Source of the DNA: Cerrena zonata
Lineage: Eukaryota; Basidiomycota; Agaricomycetes; Polyporales; Cerrenaceae
Reading direction: 5' to 3'
NCBI GenBank assembly: GCA_038087015.1
Contig: JASBNA010000020.1
Span: forward strand, 558,001-622,000
DNA length: 64,000 nucleotides
Shown here: positions 1-12,389 of the stretch, piece by piece
Layout of the letters: each line of letters opens with the position of its first letter
Numbering within the stretch: the first letter of the stretch is position 1
The notes under the pieces: generated by a model
Seen by the model: the letters and a program-made list of their open reading frames with translations, nothing else
Told to the model about the DNA's origin: nothing
Databases searched by the model: none
Position numbers and translations under genes: made by a program

Positions 1-477
1 CATATTCATTAATATAGCTGGAAGTATGCTACGCGCACGTTGAGTTTTTGGTCGAGGTCGCTATGCAACCATCCACGTTCCTGGACGGAGCGGAATAATG
101 CCCTATTCCGTGAGCAGATATGTGCCAATATAGTAGCCTGCCGTCGATGCCTTTACAAACTTCGTTGTTGGAAGACCAATGGTCTCCAGTGTAACTTGGG
201 CGCTGCAGGCGCTATATTGATCTGCCAATCAAAAGTCTGTGCTTTGCATCCGTTTCATCTACGACTTTGACCCCCGACTGTGCACGAGATAGACGTGCAC
301 AGCGCTGGTTCTAGACAGAACGAGTACAGGTCGGGGATTCACATGTTACCATTGCAACCTCGTAACAGACCGGAACTTGGTAGTGCCTACGGACCCTTGA
401 CGGGTCATAAATAGCTGAGAGCTATGACTTGTTCAAGCTCACTGTAACAAACCTCCTCCATCCTCACACTCACAAAA
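1..477 (+). promoter_or_regulatory. upstream region of the malic enzyme gene
   Basis: No gene is supported here. A TATA-like ATAAATA lies at 407-413, about 65 bases before the ATG at 478, and is followed by a C-rich stretch with CTCC and CACTCAC runs like a fungal 5' leader. The short open frame at 40-270 has no recognisable content. Confidence 0.4.
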
Positions 478-2631
478 ATGACGATAGTATTGACCCCTTA
501 CTGGTCCAATGGCGTCCAAAAACTCAAAATGGCCCCTACCCGTAAGTTATCATTTAGTTTCAGGCATTGCTTAGTGGCCTCACGAGACTTCATAGCCCCA
601 CCTAAACCTGCTCATGGCTTAACACCTCCTGCTCTTGACGACGACATTCACAAACTTAGATGCATCGCCCAACTCCGTTCCAAAGACAAAGCCATCGAAA
701 AATACATCTACCTTACTCAACTAAAGGATGCGGATCACAACATGTTTTACAAACTCTGTTTGGAGAATATGGCGGTATGTTTCTCAAATAATGCTGGTCG
801 CTTCAGTGACTTACCATCTCTGTGAGACTAGGAAATAACCCCTTTGATCTATACACCTACTGTCGGCGACGCATGCATCCAATTCTCACACAACTATCGT
901 CGACCGGAAGGATTGGTACGAACTTAGATATCCTTTCTGGGAAATGACGTATTCTGATCCGACAGGTCTTGGCAGTTCATTTCATTGAAGGATAAGGGGA
1001 GAATTGGCCAAGTTCTTCGAAACTGGCCACGCCAAGACGAAGCGAGGATTGCCGTTGTCACTGATGGTATGCTCCAAGCGCTTGTTGATATTCATAATCT
1101 TCATTATCCTAATAATTCTATTCCTCAGGATCTCGTATTCTCGGACTTGGCGACCTGGGTGTAAATGGAATGCCTATCTCGATTGGGAAGTTGTCGTTGT
1201 ATGTTGCAGGTGCTGGGTAAGTGAACTCATGGAACGTTGAGTTGTCATGTACTGACATGTAGTTCAGAATTCGACCGAGTTCCACTGTTCCTATTTGTCT
1301 GGATCTCGGAACAGATAACAAGAAATTCCTAGAAGACCCTCTCTACCTCGGACTCAGGCAGCCCCGAGTGCCCATGGAGATTATGACCGAATTCATGGAG
1401 GAGTTCATGGTAGAGATGTCCCGTGTATTCCCCAAGTTATTGATCCAATTTGAGGATTTTTCGACGGACAAGGTCCGTTTCCTACGAGACATACATTATT
1501 TTTACCCTGATGTTGATTGATCTATTTCTTCAGGCATTTGCGTACCTCGACGCCTTCCGGGAACGATACCCTGTGTTTAATGATGACATTCAAGGCACTG
1601 GTGCTGTCGTCCTTTCCGGCTTCCTCAACGCTGCCAAGCTATCATCTGCAGCTTCTGGTCGCCCCCTGTCCGACCACCGAATCCTTTTCCTGGGTGCTGG
1701 ATCTGCCGGTGTTGGTGTCGCCACTCAATTGATGAGCTTCTTCCGTCTTCAAGGCATGTCAGAGCAGGAAGCAAGGGAACGAATTTATCTCGTTGATTCG
1801 CAAGGTCTTGTATACGACAATCGTGGTCCTATGGCTGAGCACAAGAAACGTAAGTCAGCTCACCACTGTATGATATATACAATCTCATATTCATTGATTC
1901 GGCATCCAGTATTCTCTCGCAAAGACTATAGTGGTCCTCCCATGAAAGACCTTGTTCAGATTATTGAAACTGTTCAGCCAACGGCTTTGCTTGGCCTGTC
2001 CACGATCAAGGTACGCTGCGGTCATCATCCTAATGACCATTCCACTTTACTGAAATACTTATTTTACAGAGTGCCTTTAACCAACCAGTCATTGAAACCA
2101 TGTCAGCATTAAACCCACGCCCCATCATATTCCCTCTTTCCAACCCCGTCCGCCTTTCTGAATGCGAATTCGATGAAGCAATCCAATGGTCAGGAGGCAG
2201 AGTAATCTTTGCGTCCGGTTCACCATTCCCTGAACAAGATTATAACGGGAAGAGGCTTTACCCTGGCCAAGGAAACAACATGTATGTTTTCCCTGGTCTC
2301 GGGTTGGGTGCAATCCTCTCTCGCGCTTCTTCCGTGACGGACAGCATGGTAGAGGCTGCTTCTCTCGGTTTGGCAAATTCTCTTAATGATGAGGAACGTG
2401 CTCTTGACATGGTCTACCCTCGCATCGAGCGTATTCGAGAGATTAGCTCTGACATCGCGCTGAGCGTCATTCGTGCTGCTCAGAAAGCAGTAAGTCACTT
2501 CTTTCCAAGAAATACTTCTCGAATGATACTAATTTCCTACTCTATAGGGTGTCGATCGCCACAATGACCTCAGGTCGATGAACGATGTAGCTCTTGTTGA
2601 TTTTATTAAGAGCAGGATGTGGAACCCTTAA
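478..2631 (+). CDS. malic enzyme (oxidative decarboxylating)
   Basis: Converts malate to pyruvate and CO2 with reduction of NAD(P). Exons inferred from reading frame and splice signals: 478-541, 596-774, 832-915, 976-1066, 1129-1216, 1268-1472, 1534-1849, 1910-2010, 2070-2489, 2548-2631, about 543 residues, near the family length. Visible family blocks are YTPTVGDAC and YRRPEG (substrate side), [24 protein letters not shown] followed by [10 protein letters not shown] (metal and malate binding), the dinucleotide fold [16 protein letters not shown], and the C-terminal SGSPFPE/PGQGNN region. The first intron (542-595) has a perfect GTAAGT donor; without it the frame stays open and the protein is 18 residues longer. 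The basic N-terminus could be a weak mitochondrial presequence. NAD versus NADP preference cannot be read with certainty. Confidence 0.93.
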
Positions 2632-3143
2632 ACACCTCTTCGTATCTTTCTTCGCTTGAAATCTTTCGCTATCTCGATGTTCTTGTTTTTTCGTTACTCA
2701 TTATGCCTGATCCGAAAATCAGCTAGACTTCTTGTGTCCACTCTATCTTCAGGGATCATGTCGAATGTAGTTCAATTCGTAATGTGTATTAATAGCCAGA
2801 AAGAAAGCCAAAACAGGAAGTTCATCCCCAACCACTGAGACACCGTTCTTTCATATGCTTGAAAGACCGAGAAAGGCCTTGACTTATTTAGACATCCCAT
2901 AGAAGCTTCGGGTAAGCAAAACTAAATACAATACGTCATAGTCTCGGTCCAAATAGACGAAGCGTACCGTAAATTGTTATTACAAGGGAGAAACAGAGAT
3001 AAATGAGTCCGTAGTGACAAAGTCTACTTTAATGTTCATACAGAAAAACAATATAGCACGCATCCAGAGCGTGACGAACTACTGCTACAGTGATGATCAT
3101 GGTGGCACCTACTCGGAAGAAGTTAGGATAACTGATTATCTAG
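2632..3143. other. convergent intergenic region
   Basis: Lies between the 3' ends of the malic enzyme gene and the minus-strand membrane protein gene. It probably holds both 3' untranslated regions. No conserved coding frame is seen. Confidence 0.5.
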
Positions 3144-4348
3144 TTAAATCCAGTCCCTCGGTGTTTTCGGCAGCTTCGGTGATACTGGGACGCCACTAGT
3201 ATGGCGGGAACTCTGACCGGAGGAGATGGAACTCGTTGGTCGGTCACGCCCATGAATTTTGAGCGGGTATGGGAAAGAGTAGTGACGATCGAAGTCCGAG
3301 AATGTCCTGATGACTGGCTCACTTGGCAACGGCTTCTCAACATCCGGGATGGGTGGGGCGATAGTATGGTCGTCCCGTGGACACGTTGTACTTGTACCGA
3401 GATTGCTTGGATTATGACGCATAATTGACTCGGACGATGTGAATAGCGTTTCTATCTATGCGTGAGCCAAAACCGAGCAAAATTATTCGTGGACTCACGT
3501 CGGGACAGCCACTCACGTAGTGGACTCGTTGCGAAAGCAGACCTCGTCCGTCGTTTACGAATCGAGCAAAGGACAAATACAAATGCGATCAACAACATGA
3601 CCAATAATGCACCTAAGATGCTTCCAACGATGATTGCAGTCTTTCTGGGCCATAATGCAGCCTCTTCACCATCAGGTTTTGCACCATTCGAGTCAGCAAC
3701 AGAAGCTGTGGCAATTGGCGGGGTACCGTTTCCACAGAAGAATAGGTAGTCAAGCGTGTACGGACTTTTATTGCTGGTCACTGTGATCGTAAGATTATGT
3801 GCCCCCTGTGTGAGTTGACGGGACTGGAAGAACTGCTGGTTGGGAATATCGTGTGTGGAAAATGGAAGTGAAAATGCGGCAGGTTCGCCTGCGTCAATAG
3901 AATATGTTGCCGCCGCCGGGGGAACAGTGGTGTTGCTTTGATGAACGATACCAATAACGATGATACTGGTGCCTGATGGCATACATTAGATAGATATGGA
4001 TGATCCAGAAGACCACAAACCACTGAAAGCAACGGACATCTGTGAGCCGGCCTCGGTGGTCGTGTGAGTGGTGGTTCTCAGCCCAGTCGGATCGTCGGCT
4101 TCCAAAGTCCAGGATCCATTGTAGTGCAGTCGTCCGTCATTCTCGTTGACGAACAGACAATCTCTTGGAGGAAAGAATTTGGCTTGATTGGTGTTGGTGT
4201 TGGTGTTGCCGCCCGAACCATTAACACTCCCGTTCCCAGAGGTGTTTTTGTTATTATTGTTGTTACTATTACCGTTGTTCTTCCCCTGCGAATTGGAGTC
4301 CTTATCGCTTTCCGAGTTCGAGTTTTTCGTATCGTCAGAGTCAAGCAC
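3144..4348 (-). CDS. single-pass plasma-membrane protein of an agaricomycete family (N-terminus unresolved)
   Basis: Exons on the minus strand: 4348 (or further upstream) to 4021, 3972 to 3517, 3451 to 3144, with introns 3973-4020 and 3452-3516. The outer part has an Asn/Gly/Ser-rich low-complexity start, then YNGSW and a beta-rich block with SVAFSGTSIIVIG, repeated NxT glycosylation sequons and a G-x-HNLTI segment. One transmembrane helix follows (TAIIVGSILGALLVMLLIAF) with a basic stop-transfer CSIRKRR. The Ser/Pro-rich cytoplasmic tail sits in the last exon. This order (GSW, GTSI, ligand-like beta domain, one helix, disordered tail) is a widespread uncharacterised mushroom family. No signal peptide was found at 4348. 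A candidate first exon starts with an ATG at 4493 but cannot be spliced convincingly. Function unknown, perhaps a surface sensor. Confidence 0.7.
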
Positions 4349-4493
4349 CTGTTTTCTGTCACCAGAAGACTGCTTGCCTGACCGACCACCACTGTCATCT
4401 CGTCGGACTATGAATGGAAGAGGCTCTGTCGGCAGCTGGAGTCATGGAAGGTGTAGGCGACTCACTGTGACGAAACATCCTTTGTGATGCCAT

Positions 4494-5495
4494 CCTGGGC
4501 AGCATTCAACCTGAAGCAACTTGAAGTGAAATCAAAAGCCCAGAGACCAGCCTATACCATGAAGGGAACTATTGCCGTAAACGTCAAGCATAGATCGGTC
4601 AGAAACTTACCTCGAGCTGCCGGTCCAATTTGAACTTAAGTGCGTTCAACGCGAAGAAAAGGAGATAGATGACCATCCAAACCCGAGAGTCCTTTACCTA
4701 GAGTCCTTATAACGACCGTCGTACTCGCAGCCGGAATATCTTCAAGGGGATGAGATTCTTCCGCGTGTTTCGTTCACGTCCCAACAGTCAGGGCCAGGAA
4801 GTAACTTACAAATCTAGGCATCCGGACGCGAAGTCAGGGTGCGCTACCCCAAAACTACCCCAGATGGTGCCGTGTTTAATTCTAGCACCACGAGACGCAG
4901 AAGCAAAACTATAGCAACGGCATGGTGGAAAACATCTCACCTTTACATCCGAGTCCCAATAGCCTCCGAGCCCGATAGTGCGTCAGCCGAGGTCTGGCGT
5001 TTGCATGTTTAACTTACTGCACTACCGACATATTATCAGTTTAACCATTTGTAGCCCCCAGAGTCTAAGAATATCGTCGCAGAGAAACGCTACAGCATCT
5101 AGCTATAGAGATATCTTGGTTCTAACAGTCACCATCGTAACTGAGAACCCATATCTTCTCTCAGCTTTCAGCATTATCCGTGGCATCTGTCATGTGCTGG
5201 CAGATATCGTTCCGGTCAGCGGGTTTCTACGAAACGTTGAATACCACTTACGGACGCTTTCCATGCATTATAATCAAAACCAAATCCTCGGTCAATTATT
5301 ACAGCAACGATGATCATGACGGTTATGTTCAACAGACACGAGCGATGGTCATGTCATTTTGCCACAGTTCACTATTCGCCACATTGATATGGTTTAAGAT
5401 AAAGTTCAAGATAGGATCTGATATATATATACTGAGGATCTCTATGGAAATATGCACAGTATAATAGAGCACGACTAGGTTTAACGGTACACCAT
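4494..5495. other. intergenic region
   Basis: About 1 kb between the head of the minus-strand membrane protein gene and the 3' end of the ABC transporter gene. It should include the promoter of the former and the 3' UTR of the latter. Short open frames here look non-coding. Confidence 0.4.
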
Positions 5496-8400
5496 CTATG
5501 CTCCTGCAAGCTTTTTGAGCATGGCAAGCTCATTCTTTCCTGTCGCCTTACACAAGGCGTAGAATTTTGACGAAGTATCTTGCAATAACTTCGCGGGTTT
5601 ATCGAACTCAACGATCTTTCCTTGATCAAGAAGCATTATCTAGGCGAACGACGCATTCGTTAGCCACTATTCTGATGAATTAAAGATATGAAGACGTACT
5701 CGATCATAGTCAATAATGGTTCGTAGACGATGGGCAATTGTCAGAATTGTACTCTCGGCGAAGCCCCTGTTTTATAGAAATGAGAATTGAAGTAAAATCC
5801 ATAGGAGCTAGCCACCTACTGTCGTATTGTCTTGCCAATTAGTTCATCTGTCGCATAATCGACGCTAGGGACTTGGTTCAATATACTTGTAACCTCCTGG
5901 GAGTGAACTGCATCTTACCTAGCCGTAGCCTACATGAAACTCCATTTAGCAACTGAGTCGTATTACAGAAAAGAAATGATGACATACCTCGTCCATCACA
6001 ATGACCTTCGTACGCTTAAGAATGGCTCGAGCCATACACAAAAGTTGTTTTTCACTATATGAATATGAGTAAGGTTGCATTGCACTTGTAAATTATTGCA
6101 TAACATACCCCGTAGAAAAGTTCTCGCCGCCCTCGGAAACCGATGAGTCGAGGTTGCGGAAAACGCTGGCATTCACTGTGCTTTCGTCCTCCGCTTCAGC
6201 ATCTCCAGATGGTATCAGGTGCACTCGTCTTAACGCTTCGTACTGAATCGCTGATCAGCACAATCCATTTGACGAGACGACGCGCCAACTTACGATAGCG
6301 GCATCTTCGTACTCGCCGAAAACATCTAAAGTAGAACGTAATGTTCCACTCAAAATCGTAGGATCCTCTGTGCATTGTTAAGAAAGGCGCAGAAATGTAT
6401 ACTAAACGGACGTACGAGGTATGATGGTCAATTTGCTTCGGAGGTCAGTCAGTCCGATCTTGGTAATGTCGACGTCATCGATTAAGATGCGACCTTCAGA
6501 TGGTTCCACGAATCGGAAGAAGGATAGGGCAAGAGTCGACTTTCCGGATCCCGTACGACCCAAAATGCCCACCTTTTCACCTGGCTTGACTTCGAAATTG
6601 AGGCCATGGAGGACTGGAGGAAGCTCGGGCTACAAGATCGAGTAAAGGTGGATTAATATTAACCAACAAGTAAGCAAGAAAGATCACGTACCGCATAGCG
6701 TATCACCAGATCCTCGACCTTCACTTCACCGTTGGCAGGCCATTCAGAGGAAGGGCGAGGTTCAATAAACTCAGCTGGCTCTCGCTTGATTTCTGAGAAT
6801 TCCTTGACCCGCTCGATTGCAACCTAATGTCGACAGAGTAAGTAGACTCTTTAGGTCCGGGTGGGAAACTGCGTACCATAGATTGTTCGAGGCCAACGAA
6901 GCGACGGACAAGGAACAACAACTGTCAAAAGCCGTCAGTGAGTGATTTAAGGAAGCTTTTGCAAGACTTACGTCAAAGGTAATAGTGGAAGCAAAGGTCA
7001 AAGCAAATCCAGCAGTGGATGAACTGATTGAAGGCGTGAGTACTATGACGAAACCGGCCATACCAACTACTACTGCCGACAACAGATTGAAACGAGCGGA
7101 AAGCCATCGGTTGACTACCAGTTATCGTGAGTGTATGGACAATATACTGTATGGGATCGTGCTCACCTCCCCACATCCAATAGTATGGGTTGCAGTTCTA
7201 TTTCCATATACGATAAGTATGAATGTCATTCATAGTATCGAAGAAACTCACAGTGTCTACGCAACGCAACATATCACGCAAATACTTGGATGAAGCACCA
7301 AACGCACGGACGACGGTGACACCTGCGATGGTTTCGCCATAGATGGAATAGAGCGGCGAACGAGTAACGGAATCTTTGACGGGGATATTATTCAACGTAT
7401 GATTTATGAAGATGCCAAATAACTCACCTAGTCTTCGCATATCACGCGAAGTCTGACCGTAAATCTTACTAACTATTTGGGGTCACTTTGCAGAACAGAA
7501 GGCAGGAATATGCGTCAACATACCGTTGTAGTAGACAGTACCTAGAAGACCGGCGGCCAAAATGAAAGGAAGACCACCAACAGTGCTCACTGTTATGGTG
7601 CTAGTCATTGCTGATAGACCAAAGATGACACTGCGACCAAAGTTATCGGGAAGATTACTGTCAATTCCTACAATGCGAAACGATATCAGAGACCAGGTTT
7701 AGAACATGATGGCAATGAGAATACCTTCGAAGTCCTTTCCGAATCTGTTCAAGAGACGTCCACGAGATATGGTATCGTGGAAACGAATATTCGCAAATAG
7801 GACACCCTCAAGAAGACCTGGATTATATGTTAATCACAGCATTTAACGGAAAATATGAAATCATACGTTGGTGTAAAACCTTTGATGCATGTAGCCCTCC
7901 AAAGTCTGCATAAAGTGCTATTAGTAAAATTCTTGCACGCAAATTCATCCGCCGAACTTACAAATAACGAAGAATCGCAGAGTTGTCAACACCAGACCTT
8001 AACATATATATCAGCACAAATGGACACTCGCAGGGGGCAGGAACATCGCACCTAACATGTTGATCTGTTCCGGTTGTCAGCACACCTCCATGAAACGAAC
8101 AGATAATAAACGTACCGCAGCATAGATACTAATATAGAAGAGAGGGCTGTGTGTGTTGGACTCGTTGATTGCGGCACCGGACCAAATTCTAAGGCTGATG
8201 AGAATATGCACGAGATATAACTCACATTTAGACTCACCTCAACCAACCATTCTCGAAAACCGGGCTCAAAGCGGCAAGTGCCAAGCTAAGAGCAAACGTT
8301 GTCCAATATAGAGCACCACCGCAAGCTTTGATATACGTCAACCAGATATCTTTGGAAATACGACCGACGGCTCGCTTCTCTTCTTCGATGAGTTTCCTCG

Positions 8401-11400
8401 GGGCCTTCTTCTCTACCTTATCCTCGAGCTCGGGCGCGGGGGCTGTAGTTGAACTAGTCTCGGAGCTTTCACCACTGGCCTTCGATTCTGGGGTTGCATC
8501 AGTGATATCTTCGATGGCAGGTGCTTCGTCCTTATCATCCGTGGGTTCATTGGTAGATTGACTGAGGGATTTGAGAACATCGGAGGACATGAATGTCTCA
8601 CGGCTTCCCTGGAATTGAACACGACCGTTGTCAAGTGCAACAACATAGTTTGCTCCAGGAGCACAAAGCTGGACATGGTGAGAAACAAGGATAATGGTTC
8701 GGCCACGCATAAGATCGCCCTTGAGGCATTCATGATAAAGGTGGTGTGCAGTATGAGCATCGACTGGGAGTTTTATCAGTCACAAGGAGAAAATAAAATG
8801 ACGAGAAGTTAGGTTACAGACCTGCAGAAAGAACATCATCCAAAAAGAGAATCGAAGCACGAGAATAGACAGCGCGTGCAAGAGAAACTGTTTGAATGCT
8901 TGTCAGCAGGTGATCGAAATTCGCCGAGTACTAATTCAGACAAACCTCGCGCCTTCTGTCCACCCGACAAATTGACCTACGACCATAGGTTAACACAAAA
9001 TCGTGAGAAAAATAGGACAGGACATACTCCGCGTTCGCCGATTTCAGACATATCACCGTCCTCGAGGATCTGGAGATCGCTGAGTAAAGCGCATACCTCC
9101 AAAGTCTTCTGATAACGTTGTTCATTGTAGGGAAGGTCGAAGAGAATATTGTCTGCGGATCAATCGGTCAATCATTGTCGGGGCTCCGTTGTAGCCTCGT
9201 AGGGGATTCATAAGTGATTCATACCTCTGATGGAAGCATTGCGAAGCCACGCGGTCTAAGGAAGCATGGGATTAAGCATTGCAGTTTCCCAAACGGTGGA
9301 AAGACAAACCTGGGGAACATAAGCACACACGCCTTCCACGATCCATTCTTCTTCGAGGATTTGGGTACCAATAAAGCTAGCAATAATATCAGGCGGTGAC
9401 CGAGGGCATAAGATCTGACCCGTTAAAATATCCGCCTCTCCCAAGAGTGCTATCATATTATAAGAATTGGAAAAAATCTTTTTAGAAGGACTGAACACTC
9501 ACCGAGCAATAGAAGAGTCTTTCCACTGCCAAGCTTTCCGCAAATCAATGACAACTCTCCACGAGGGAAATCGAGACTGAGATCTATCAAGACAAACTTG
9601 TTCCTGGGTGTAGAGGCTGCCGTTGACGGGGTAGAGCCGTTTCCACGGGCACGATCCTGAGGCCAAGTGACAGTCGCCGATTGCAGACTGATAGGATGGG
9701 ACTGTCCGTCAAGAGGAGGTACGGGTTTTACTTCGGCACCATTAAGATACTTTTCAATTCGACGCAACGACACCATAGACTGAAGCATGCCGATTAGAGT
9801 CTCCGGAAGGGCATTCAAAGCGAATTTCATCTCGTTGAAGACTGTGGGATAAAACTTAGAGAGAACGGGAGTATTATAAGCATCCCGTAGCAAACTTACT
9901 GGTAATCTACATACGAAATCAGTATCGGCCATTTCAGTCACAGTTTGGAGACTTACTGATGTGAACGCAACAGCCGGTGTGAGGACTTGTTGTCTAATGA
10001 TAACAAAATGGTAGAACGCTACTAGAGTGACCATGATCGGTGAACTGTTCCAGATTGCATTCCATAGGACCTGAAGGTGTAATTTAAGATTAACGTCAGG
10101 GTATAACATCGTGTCTGAGCTGACGTACTTCGATCATATAGTTCAGCTTTTGATACTTGAGTTCACGTTCACGAACTTTGAGCACGCGGGATTCGAAACT
10201 ACGCTCCCAAGCCATGAACTACAACCGTGATAAATTATGATTAGTCGTGTGGGAAGGGAGCAATAGAAAAGGAGTTTACTTTGAGCATTCGGATGCCTCC
10301 CAGAACCTCATTCATAAGGGCCACACGCTCATCCCTAGCCTTCATAAGGTTATCCTGGGCACCGACAACGACTTTACCAGCCAAATGATTCAGAGGCATG
10401 AACAAGCAAGTCACGGCCAGACCGTAGAAGCAAGAAACTCCAAGAAGATTATACAAGAAAAAGGTTCCAACCGCAATCTCAACAGGAGAATCTGTAATTG
10501 GTTTAGTCAAATCTTCATAATGAAAATGAAACTGTATTAGACATACCGAAAAGAGTGAAGATGTGCCATGAGAAATCGCTGACACGGTCAACGTCTGTGG
10601 TCATAAGTGTCATAACCTGGGCTTTGCTAGAGAAGTCGTCTTCGTCGTCTTTCTTTTTGTCAGCGTCAGAATCCCCCTTGGCAGTTTCGTTGTTGGAAGA
10701 GCTAGACGATGCAACATCCTTGCGAATCAGAGTTTTTGCGAACAGGATCGAGTTGAGTTGAACACGGAGGCGAACTTGAAGTGTTGTCGTCGATACGGAC
10801 CACAACTGACCAGTTACTAATGGTGATGTAAGCAAACATCCAAATCGTGGTCAGAGTGAACTTACCCATGTAACAAACAGCATTAGTGAAGAAGAGACCA
10901 GCACAATAGAACCATCCCCAGCTTCGGTCCCGTCTCTCGGGGTCTCGCTGAACGTAGTCCACGATCCTGTTCAAGAACAACATGGGTGTGTAGAATAACA
11001 CAGCCGCGGTGGTGGCCAAAACGACAATCGTCAGGAAGGGAACAATGTTCACCCTCAGTAGCCTGTAAGCAATATTCCATCCACTACCAGGCTTAGGACC
11101 CCAAGATCCGATGCGGAGTTTCCATCGACGCATAGCTACTCGCATGGTAGCGTAGATGGTGGTGGCTCGCATGTCGGCAGGAACGATAGGCAAGTCGCCA
11201 ATTTCCAGACTTTCGGAAGTATGTCCGAGCATGACGACTTTAGTGGTATAGCTGAACAACAGAATGTCCCAGAGGGATGCGCCAGTAACTCCAGACACAT
11301 TGTCTTCGTACTTCGACGTGACGGCCATCAAAGTTTTATCAGAATAAATTCTGTCCGAAGGATAATGGAGCGCAGGACCGGTGGGCATAGTGAACGCGAT

Positions 11401-12122
11401 GACACAAGTGATCACGTAGAGGACTACAGTGATGTGCCAAAGAATCAAAGGCACACCAAGTGATTCGTTTGCCAAATCTAGACGGAAGAGGCTTGTAATC
11501 GGGCCAGAGTTGGAAGGCAAGATGGCGGTTGTCCCAAGTAGGGCAGATGCGAGCACTGTCAATCCACACATGTGGAAGACCATTCGTGTGTGCACCGAGT
11601 ATTCCTTGTTGACAGTGCATGCAGACACGACGACTAGGTAGAGCGAGAAAAGGAGGTGCATGATCTGGATGCCGAGTTGGAGACCATCCTGTTCAGCAAC
11701 TGCCCACCCTAGCGAGACAGCTTGTAGCGCAAAGATGATGGCGAACAATCCTGTGAGCACTATTTTCCTCAAACGCATCTGCAAGCCATGAGAAGTGTAA
11801 TTGAGCAAGAGATAAGTGGCGTACTTACTTTTGACCAGAATTGTTCTTCGTTTATAGGTTCACCATCCACCAAATCTTCTGGTTTCGTGACGTCGAAAGG
11901 ATCCTGAAGAGGTTGTCCATTCTCATCCTCTGTCACGAATGCTGGCAGCTGAATTTTCCCGTCGTCTTGTTTTGTAGCTAGAAACCCTAATCCGCTGCAC
12001 ACCGCGCTTGTAGAAAGCGCGATAGCGACTTGCAGCTGGTACAAAGGCATATTCGGGATCCCACTTTGCACGATTCTGCCAACAGCTGAACCTCTATATG
12101 TAACAAACGTGGACGGGCGCAA
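5496..12122 (-). CDS. ABC transporter, ABCC/MRP (YCF1-like) subfamily
   Basis: Full-length ATP-driven exporter of the multidrug-resistance-associated type, probably vacuolar or plasma membrane, moving conjugates or drugs. Minus-strand order: an N-terminal TMD0 of about five helices (roughly 12.1-11.3 kb), TMD1 (11.2-9.9 kb), NBD1 with Walker A GKLGSGKT near 9.53 kb, signature NLSGGQKAR near 8.96 kb and Walker B ILFLDD near 8.86 kb, an acidic linker with a Ser/Glu-rich run (8.6-8.4 kb), TMD2 (8.3-6.9 kb), NBD2 with Walker [10 protein letters not shown] near 6.55 kb, signature NFSTGEKQ near 6.1 kb and VIVMDE. Stop at 5496-5498 after LKKLAGA. The D in place of the catalytic E in NBD1 is normal for ABCC. 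The gene holds more than 20 short introns. The reading frame at 12122 lacks an ATG, so a short first exon must lie upstream, probably within 12.14-12.39 kb. Confidence 0.9.
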
Positions 12123-12389
12123 TGAAGATGACTCGCTCCTGTCAATTAATGTACAGAGTCAAAACGGCCACGGCGGCCCCGAAGCACCACACGGTCTTTC
12201 GTAAATAGAACGATCGGATATAAATTCGGATCACCAAAGATAAGTAGCATACACGGCGCGCAGGACGCTGTCTGACCGGGGGACAGACGGAGTACCGATT
12301 TGATCAAAGAGTGGGGATTTTCATCCTGCTCTGTCGGTCTGTCAGAAATAATAATAAATTTACAATATGTTACATAACCAGACTTCAAG

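Noticed and set aside
478..774. Uninterrupted first exon of the malic enzyme
   Set aside because: The frame is open, but a GTAAGT...CATAG intron at 542-595 fits this genome's intron size and keeps the frame, so the spliced model is preferred; both are possible.
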